This document shows, piece by piece, positions 1-5,518 of a stretch of DNA of 14,200 nucleotides. Within the stretch, counting starts at the first letter, position 1; each line of letters opens with the position of its first letter. The stretch comes from Planctomycetota bacterium (lineage in GTDB: Bacteria; Planctomycetota; PUPC01; DSUN01), in NCBI GenBank assembly GCA_016872875.1, contig VGYW01000214.1, positions 1 through 14,200 on the forward strand, read 5' to 3'. The position numbers and the translations under genes were made by a program. The notes beneath the pieces were generated by a model. That model was not told the origin of the DNA. It ran no database searches and saw nothing but the letters and a program-made list of their open reading frames with translations.

Positions 1-406
1 TTTCACGCCCATTGAATCGCCCCGCTTCGGGGGCTCTACGCTGGCGGGGCCTTTTCCCAGGGCTCCCTTCGGTCGCCCTGGGCTACGGCTCAAACGCCCC
101 CATTCGGGGGCTAAACCCCAGCCCCCAGAAGATGTGGGCAAAGATGAGGGCGAAGCCCTGGGAGAGGCGGGCGGCAAGATTCAGCCCTGTAGGGGCGTAC
201 TACCCACCCTCGGCAGGACGCGGCGCCCGGAACCACATAGTACGCCCCTTCAGGGCTGACCTACCTACCGCCCCGTTCCCAGGGCTTCGCCCCTTCGCCT
301 TCGCTCAGGGCAGGCTCTGGGCTGCCATAGGACGCCCCTGTCGGGGCTCCGGAGTAGTTCACCAGAGCTGGGGGCCACATTCTCAGGAGACGGCCTGAAG
401 GCCGCA
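1..406. repeat. Non-coding region rich in short GC palindromes
   Basis: I see no convincing gene here. The stretch is a patchwork of short inverted repeats of the form GCCCC-loop-GGGGC: arms at 19-23/30-34, 56-63/75-82 (CCCAGGGC/GCCCTGGG), 96-101/106-111 (GCCCCC/GGGGGC) and 334-338/343-347. Phrases such as 'cccagggct' and 'cgcccct' recur in varied order, for example near 56, 190, 243, 281 and 333. A related GCCCT-GA-AGGGC palindrome sits in the next gap at 1280-1291. An open frame across 12-398 translates mostly the palindromes and has no recognisable domain. The pattern resembles decayed REP-like palindromic elements, but without genome-wide copies that is inference. Confidence 0.5.
391..404 (-). 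terminator. Hairpin just after the plsC stop
   Basis: CGGCCT-GA-AGGCCG forms a perfect 6-bp stem starting two bases beyond the plsC stop codon on the minus strand. No T-run follows, so it is at best a weak intrinsic terminator, or simply the edge of the palindrome-rich region to its left. Confidence 0.35.
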
Positions 407-1078
407 CTACGAACGGGCTCCTGTCTTCGGCTGCTTCAAGAGTTCGCGCGCACGTGCGGCGCAGGAGCGAATGGCCTGGGCCACGGCGGCGGCAAACGTG
501 TCGCGGTCTTCCCTACCCGGCGGGATGGGCTCGCCGATGTAGACGGCCAGCGGCGCACGGTGCAGGCAGAGCGCCCCGGGCGGCAGCAGCCGCTCAGTGC
601 CTGCCAGCCCGACGGGGAGGATGGGCACGCGCGCCCGGCGCGCGAGGAGCGCGACGCCGCTCTGGACCTCGCGCGCGGCCCCGCCGCGTGGGAGCCCGCC
701 CTCTGGGAAGATGCCCACGGCGCCGCCACGGGCCAACACCTCCTCTGCCGCACGCAGGGTCTCCTTGTTCGAACCCTCCTGCTTGACGACCAGGACTCCC
801 CAGAAACGGACAAACTGGTGAAGAACTGGCACGTAGTAGAACTTGTCGGTCATCAGGTAGTTGAGGAACCTCGGGACGTAGGTTTGGAGCACTACCGGGT
901 CGGCGAGGCTGAGGTGGTTGGCGGCGACGATGAGTCCGCCGCGTCGGGGCACGCGCTCCTCGCCGGCCGCCCGGACGCCGCCGAGCGCGGTAAGGCCCGT
1001 GCGGCACACGATGCGAATCTCGTGGTAGAGCAGCCAGCGCGTGAAGCGGTGCAGGAAACTGTGGGGAGGGGAAGTCAT
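407..1078 (-). CDS. plsC: 1-acyl-sn-glycerol-3-phosphate acyltransferase (PlsC family)
   Basis: This 223-residue protein of the PlsC/LPLAT family transfers an acyl chain to lysophosphatidic acid to form phosphatidic acid at the inner face of the membrane. The catalytic NHxxxxD motif is NHLSLAD (residues 54-60, with H55 and D60), the substrate-binding FPEGG motif is at 124-128, and a VPILPVGLAG strand (151-160) matches the fourth family motif. The length fits the shorter bacterial members. The frame stays open a further 73 codons upstream to 1297, but those residues are Pro/Arg-rich and unlike the family. The ATG at 1078 starts just before the conserved region and lies about 55 bases downstream of a good promoter; the promoter lies inside the longer frame, which excludes the upstream ATG. 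No clear Shine-Dalgarno sequence precedes it. It stands alone; a broader LPLAT substrate is possible. Confidence 0.88.
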   Translation of the reverse strand: MTSPPHSFLHRFTRWLLYHEIRIVCRTGLTALGGVRAAGEERVPRRGGLIVAANHLSLADPVVLQTYVPRFLNYLMTDKFYYVPVLHQFVRFWGVLVVKQEGSNKETLRAAEEVLARGGAVGIFPEGGLPRGGAAREVQSGVALLARRARVPILPVGLAGTERLLPPGALCLHRAPLAVYIGEPIPPGREDRDTFAAAVAQAIRSCAARARELLKQPKTGARS

Positions 1079-1139
1079 AGGTCGCAAGTGGCCGGTAGCA
1101 GAGCGGGCGGTGATGAATGCGAAAAGGCTGAATGGCCAA

Positions 1140-1168
1140 AGTATGCTCAATCGAGGGCCGCTTGTCAA
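1140..1168 (-). promoter_or_regulatory. Sigma70-type promoter for plsC
   Basis: Reading the minus strand, a perfect -35 TTGACA (1168-1163) is followed after exactly 17 bases by the -10 CATACT (1145-1140, 4 of 6 consensus). Transcription would begin near 1133, leaving a leader of about 55 bases before the plsC ATG. Confidence 0.7.
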
Positions 1169-1489
1169 GCAAGGGAATGGGCGCAGAGGAACAAAAGAGG
1201 GCCGAACCGCTGGCTGCGGGCACCTTCTCGGGCCCTTTTGCATCCGGGCCTGGTCCGGGCGATTCCAACGGCTTGGCGCGCCCTGAAGGGCTGTCACCTG
1301 TGGTCTCTCTTCCGTCCTCGGGGCTCCGACCCCCGCGTTGCCTCCCCCTCGCTCCCGGGTCGGCCCCGGCCGGCGGCCGCCGCATCCGCCCGCGCCGGAG
1401 CGTTAGCGCACGTTGCCACGCCTTGCCGCCCTAACCGATTGATAGGCAAAGCCTTATTGGTGCGAAGCACCGAAACGAGCTAGCTGCTC
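1169..1489. other. Intergenic stretch between divergent plsC and the methyltransferase gene
   Basis: No gene is visible. It holds a GCCCT-GA-AGGGC palindrome (1280-1291) related to those in 1-406 and, near the right end, a GGTGC-gaa-GCACC hairpin (1459-1471) followed by an AGCTAGCT palindrome. The base composition falls from very GC-rich (about 1310-1430) to moderate close to the methyltransferase gene, which may mark the left edge of the acquired segment. Confidence 0.4.
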
Positions 1490-1518
1490 TTGAAGGCCCG
1501 GTAGTGATCTGGTATCAT
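1490..1518 (+). promoter_or_regulatory. Sigma70-type promoter for the restriction-modification gene
   Basis: TTGAAG (1490-1495, 4 of 6 matches to the -35 consensus) and TATCAT (1513-1518, 5 of 6 matches to the -10) are separated by 17 bases. Transcription would start near 1525, about 40 bases before the ATG at 1566. I see no adjoining controller (C-protein) gene or obvious C-box repeats. Confidence 0.6.
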
Positions 1519-1565
1519 TCCGGGTCGGGACAGATTTGATCCTGGCCGCGAGGCGGGAGCGCTGA

Positions 1566-4500
1566 ATGCGACAGGGCATTGCGGACCTCGAACGGCTGAT
1601 TTCCAACCACGCGAGAACAATGGCGGACGCCATGCTAGCCGCGGCCAAGGCCGCCGGGTCCGAGGAGGACATTCGCCACGAGTGCAACAAGCTCCTTGAC
1701 CAGTTCATCTCGCTCGCCGGGCTGCAGGTGAAGGGCCGCCATGAGTACGCCATCGGCGGCGGGCGTCTGGACTCGAAGTACCAGGGGGTGCTCTTGGAGT
1801 ATAAGCACCCCAAAGGCCCGCAGAGGATAAGCGAGGACGCCGACTCACCTGGCGCCAGACACGTCGTTGCGCAGATCAAGCAGCGGTTCGAGGACTTGGA
1901 GCGGGACGAGGGCTATCGCCCCGAGCGGTTGCTCGGAGTCGGCTGTGATGGGGATACGATAGTTTTTGTACGATACCGTGCTCGCAAGTGGGAGATCGAG
2001 GACCCGAAGCCGGTCACGCGGCACACGGTCGAGCGGCTTCTGCGCGCCATTGTGTCGCTAGGCGCGCAGGGCCACTCGTTCACGCCAGAACGTCTGGCCG
2101 AGGATTTCGGGGCTGATAGTTCTGTGCCGGCCGCCGCCATAGCCGCACTGTATCAGACTATGAACCAGACCCGCAGTCGCAAGGCCAAGATGTTCTTCAA
2201 CCAGTGGAAGCTCCTCTTCGGTGAGGTCTGCGGCTACAACATCGCTGGCGAGAACCCGAAAGTGGCGAAACTCGCCTCGCACTATCATCTCGCGGGGGGC
2301 GAGCCGGCCCCACTGCTCTTTGCCGTGCACACCTACTACGCCATCCTCATGAAGTTCCTTGCGGCTGAGATCGCCGGCTCGTTCTCGCCTCTGGGCACCT
2401 CGGTGCTCAAGAAGTGCGCAGCGGCAGCAACCAATCCACAACTCCGCCGAGAGATCGCGCAGCTAGAACAAGGTGGCATTTGGACCCAACTTGGGATCAG
2501 CAACTTCCTGGAAGGCGACCTGTTCTCGTGGTATCTCCCCGCATGGAGCGAACAGACAGCTGACGCCGTCCGCTCAATTGCGAGCGCTCTTGATGACTAC
2601 GACCCGGCCACGCTCAGCGTGGAGCCAACCGAGAACCGCGACCTGTTGAAGAAGCTGTATCAGCACCTGTTCCCCAAGAGCGTACGCCACGACTTGGGTG
2701 AGTACTACACGCCCGACTGGCTCGCGGAACACGTCCTCAATGAGCTCCGTTATGACGGGGACCCGGACAAGCGCATCTTGGACCCGGCATGCGGATCCGG
2801 CACGTTTCTCGTCATGGCAATCAACCGCGTGTGGGACTGGTTTGAGCAGCACGCCCATGAATGCGGCTTCGCCGAGAAGGAGCTGGTGGCGAAGATCCAG
2901 AGCAACGTCATAGGCTTCGACCTCAACCCTCTGGCTGTCATGGCAGCCAGGACCAACTACCTCCTGGCTGTGCGGGACCTATTGCGCTTCGCCGCGAGGA
3001 TCGAGATCCCGGTTTACCTCTGCGACTCTGTCATCACCCCCGCGGAACACGAGGAGACCTTGCTGGACGCCAAGGGAACACGCAAGCTTCCCACTGCCGC
3101 GGGCGAGTTCATCATTCCAGGGGAGATTGCTACTGACCGCGAGCGCGTGGCGAAGTATGCTGACACCTTGGAGTTCTGCATCAGGAACAAGCATTCCCAC
3201 CTTGATTTCCTCGCTCGTTGCGAGGAACAGGGCCTCCCGATCGCGCAGGCCATGCTCCATCGGGAACTATACGAGCGGATCAGCGCTCTCCAGGCCCTGG
3301 ACGAGAATGGCATTTGGGCCAGGATCATCAAGAACGCATTCGCACCCCTCTTCGTCGGTCGTGTGCACTTCATTGCGGGGAACCCTCCTTGGGTCAATTG
3401 GGAGCATCTGCCACCGCTGTACCGGGAGAAGTCAAAGCGAATATGGGCCAGGTACGGACTCCTGAACTTGAGGGGAGAAGGCCACGGCTTGGGCGGGGTT
3501 AAGAGGGATCTGGCAATGCTGTTCACGTACTCAGCACTTGACAATTACCTCGTGGACGGTGGCCGCTTGGGGTTCGTAATAACCCAGACCGTCTTCAAAT
3601 CAAGAGGGGCAGGCGACGGCTTTCGGCAGTTACAGTTCACCAGAGACAAGTCGGTAGTTGTGCTCAGGCCAGTGGTGGTTCATGACATGAGCTCGTTCCA
3701 GCCGTTCGAGGGTGCAACTAACCGAACCGCTGTGCTTGTGTGCGAGCGAAGCGACGCGGACTTCGAATACCCAGTCACATACGTGGTCTGGCGGCGGAGT
3801 CGGCCCTTCACCCAGGACAGTACACTTGATGAGGTGCTTCGCGCGACCAAGCGGCAGTGGGTCGCCGCGGCTCCCATTGACAAAGACGCGATTACCTCGC
3901 CGTGGCTCACCGCTCCCCCCGGAGCGCTCGGTGGGTTGCAGAAGGCCATAGGCAAGAGCCACTACACAGCTCATGCAGGAACGTGCGGTTGGCTGAACGG
4001 GGTTTACTGGGTACGGCTCATCGGTGAGCTTTCTGACGGCAAGCTTCTCATCGAGAACCTGCATCGCGTGGGCAAAACCAAGCTCGAACAGGTCCAGCGC
4101 CCCATAGAACCAGGCTTGGTGTACCCTCTGGTTCGCGGGCGCGATGTTGGCCGGTGGTGGGCCCAACCATCGGCGCATATGATCCTGCCCCAGGATCCTT
4201 CAACGGGAGCGCCCTTATCGGAACACGCGATGAAGCGCAGATATGCGCTGACGCTCGAGTACTTGACACTCTTCGAGAAGGAACTTAGGCACCGGTCTGG
4301 GTACAGGCTATACTATAAGGCGAAGGACCCGTTCTATGCGATCTGTAACGTAGGGCCTTATACGGTTTCTCGATACAAAGTAATGTGGCCCGAGGTCGCC
4401 ACAACCGTGTGCGCTGCTGTTGCGCGACCCTCCGATGCCAAGGGCGACAGGCCCTGGGTTCCAGATCACACCGTAGTTGCTGTATCCTGCGATGAAGAGA

Positions 4501-4799
4501 GCGAGGCGCACTTCGTGTGCGCTCTGCTGAATTCCGGTCCGGCGCAAGGGGCTATCCTGGGCTACGTTGTTCTCCATCCATCGCCCCACGTCCTCCAGTT
4601 CATCAATGTTCCGCGCTTCAACGACGCCTTGCCGTTGCACCGTACGCTCTCCGAGCTGTCGGCGAGCTGTCACGAAACAGTGGCGAGAGGCCTTTCGCCC
4701 CATGAGGTCGAGGCCGAGATCGACGAAGCTGCTGCCCAGCTTTGGGGAATTACAGCCGCGGAGCTGGATGCGATACAGGCGGCGCTGAGAGAGACTTGA
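1566..4799 (+). CDS. Type IIG-like restriction-modification enzyme: nuclease plus N6-adenine DNA methyltransferase
   Basis: This 1077-residue protein appears to combine DNA cutting and adenine-N6 methylation. Near the N-terminus, RLDS (D69) and LLEYK (E78-x-K80) form a PD-(D/E)XK-like nuclease core, placed much as in MmeI-type enzymes. The methyltransferase starts at GEYYTP (378-383), then the SAM-binding DPACGSGTF (406-414), the motif II strand GFDLNPLAV (450-458) and the catalytic NPPW (606-609), typical of N6-adenine gamma-class enzymes. The C-terminal part, including YPLVRGRDVGRWW (853-865), resembles the target-recognition region of Eco57I/TaqI-like enzymes. A GGGAG ribosome-binding site (1555-1559) lies six bases before the ATG, supporting this start. 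It is transcribed alone, converging on ftsK, with no separate specificity or nuclease subunit. A sampled line has about 58% GC against about 68% in ftsK, suggesting transfer. A nuclease-dead orphan methylase or a PglX-like protein cannot be ruled out. Confidence 0.85.
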   Translation: MRQGIADLERLISNHARTMADAMLAAAKAAGSEEDIRHECNKLLDQFISLAGLQVKGRHEYAIGGGRLDSKYQGVLLEYKHPKGPQRISEDADSPGARHVVAQIKQRFEDLERDEGYRPERLLGVGCDGDTIVFVRYRARKWEIEDPKPVTRHTVERLLRAIVSLGAQGHSFTPERLAEDFGADSSVPAAAIAALYQTMNQTRSRKAKMFFNQWKLLFGEVCGYNIAGENPKVAKLASHYHLAGGEPAPLLFAVHTYYAILMKFLAAEIAGSFSPLGTSVLKKCAAAATNPQLRREIAQLEQGGIWTQLGISNFLEGDLFSWYLPAWSEQTADAVRSIASALDDYDPATLSVEPTENRDLLKKLYQHLFPKSVRHDLGEYYTPDWLAEHVLNELRYDGDPDKRILDPACGSGTFLVMAINRVWDWFEQHAHECGFAEKELVAKIQSNVIGFDLNPLAVMAARTNYLLAVRDLLRFAARIEIPVYLCDSVITPAEHEETLLDAKGTRKLPTAAGEFIIPGEIATDRERVAKYADTLEFCIRNKHSHLDFLARCEEQGLPIAQAMLHRELYERISALQALDENGIWARIIKNAFAPLFVGRVHFIAGNPPWVNWEHLPPLYREKSKRIWARYGLLNLRGEGHGLGGVKRDLAMLFTYSALDNYLVDGGRLGFVITQTVFKSRGAGDGFRQLQFTRDKSVVVLRPVVVHDMSSFQPFEGATNRTAVLVCERSDADFEYPVTYVVWRRSRPFTQDSTLDEVLRATKRQWVAAAPIDKDAITSPWLTAPPGALGGLQKAIGKSHYTAHAGTCGWLNGVYWVRLIGELSDGKLLIENLHRVGKTKLEQVQRPIEPGLVYPLVRGRDVGRWWAQPSAHMILPQDPSTGAPLSEHAMKRRYALTLEYLTLFEKELRHRSGYRLYYKAKDPFYAICNVGPYTVSRYKVMWPEVATTVCAAVARPSDAKGDRPWVPDHTVVAVSCDEESEAHFVCALLNSGPAQGAILGYVVLHPSPHVLQFINVPRFNDALPLHRTLSELSASCHETVARGLSPHEVEAEIDEAAAQLWGITAAELDAIQAALRET

Positions 4800-5116
4800 C
4801 TGGGCCGCGTGTCCAATCTATTCCATTCATGTTTGGGCGGAGTTCAGTATGGACCGCGCCGCGGGCGGCCCGCTCCACGCATCCCTGCTTGAGGAACGAA
4901 CAGGGGAGCCGCCTGTCGCTACGGCGAGCCATACTAGAGGATCAAGTGGGCAGACGATGGCAATGATCATCTGGGGGCTATTGGCCTCCAGAAGTCTCGA
5001 AGCGGCAGGCTCTGTAAGTGGTTTTGGGGCAGGCACTTGGGTCGAGCACACTAGAAGATCAAGTGGGGTGGACTGATCCTCTAGCAGGGGTGGCCTTCAG
5101 GCGGAAGCGACCTATC
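4800..5116. other. Intergenic stretch after the restriction-modification gene
   Basis: No recognisable gene. A 75-codon open frame (4849-5076, plus) has a plausible GGAG (4839-4842) six bases before its ATG, but its product matches nothing I know, so I do not call it a gene. The stretch contains three copies of a CTAGARGATCA motif, listed separately, and leads into the palindrome array. Confidence 0.4.
4933..5084. repeat. CTAGARGATCA motif, two direct copies and one inverted
   Basis: ACTAGAGGATCAAGTGGG (4933-4950) recurs with one change, ACTAGAAGATCAAGTGGG, at 5050-5067. An inverted copy of its core, TGATCCTCTAG, follows at 5074-5084. The two direct copies start 117 bases apart. The function is unknown; protein-binding sites or remnants of a mobile-element end are possible. 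Confidence 0.45.
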
Positions 5117-5392
5117 CCCATTGTGTATCAACCCCAGGGAGAGGGGGAGTTGATACACAATGGGTAGAAGGGCCTGCCGGGGCGGTCTTGGGCATGTGCG
5201 CCATTGTGTATCAACCCCAGGGAGAGGGGAGTTGATACACAATGGGTAGAAGGGCCTGCCGGGGCGGTTTTGGGCCTGTGCGCCATCGTGTATCAACCCC
5301 AGAGAGAGGGGAAGTTGATACACAATGGGTAGAACGGCCCCGGAAGCCGCCGGAAGCCCTTGCGCCGATCTGTATCAACCCGGGGAGAGGGG
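5117..5392. repeat. Tandem array of about 82-83-base units, each with a long palindrome
   Basis: Three complete units and a decayed fourth begin at 5118, 5201, 5283 and 5365 (periods 83, 82, 82). Unit 1 has perfect 16-base arms CCCATTGTGTATCAAC (5117-5132) and GTTGATACACAATGGG (5149-5164). Unit 2 has perfect 15-base arms (5201-5215, 5231-5245). Unit 3 has 15-base arms with one mismatch (5283-5297, 5314-5328). Unit 4 keeps only a degenerate left arm (5365-5379) and the loop. The loop (CCC...GAGAGGGG) is purine-rich and can extend the stem. Units 1 and 2 are nearly identical along their whole length; unit 3 diverges after the hairpin. The array lies between two convergent genes. No T-run follows any hairpin. 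It could be a terminator or insulator cluster, a protein-binding array, or an amplified REP-like element; none is shown. Confidence 0.85.
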
Positions 5393-5398
5393 AACGTG

Positions 5399-5495
5399 AG
5401 CGCCTTGAGCGCCTGACGCCGGGTGCCTCGTGGCGCCGTTTTGGGAATTGGCGGTTTGCGCTTTGGAATTCCTTCGGATTTCGAGTTTCGGATTT
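5399..5495. other. Short spacer with a TTCGGATTTC direct repeat
   Basis: Between the array and the ftsK end, TTCGGATTTC occurs twice 14 bases apart (5473-5482, 5487-5496) in locally AT-richer sequence. No gene is visible. Confidence 0.4.
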
Positions 5496-5518
5496 CCCGC
5501 CCGCCTGCGGCGGGCGGG
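5496..5518 (-). terminator. Strong GC hairpin abutting the ftsK stop
   Basis: CCCGCCCGCC (5496-5505) and GGCGGGCGGG (5509-5518) form a perfect 10-bp stem with a three-base loop immediately after the ftsK TAG on the minus strand. No U-run follows (the next bases read AAATC), so it may stop polymerase only with help, or protect the 3' end of the message. Confidence 0.55.

Noticed and set aside
12..398. 128-codon plus-strand open frame at the left edge
   Set aside because: It translates the palindromic repeats, with Pro/Arg/Gly-rich residues and no ribosome-binding site or domain.
560..1483. 307-codon plus-strand open frame
   Set aside because: Antisense to plsC, whose NHxxxxD and FPEGG motifs are clear; the frame also runs through the plsC promoter.
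5081..5323. 80-codon minus-strand open frame across the palindrome array
   Set aside because: It is the translated repeat. Units of 83 and 82 bases shift the frame between copies, so the same DNA is read in different frames, which argues against a protein.
5117..5392. CRISPR-like or TIGR-like array
   Set aside because: The segments between the palindromes are near-identical in units 1 and 2 rather than unique spacers, the repeat is long and palindromic, and no cas-like or tas-like gene is nearby.
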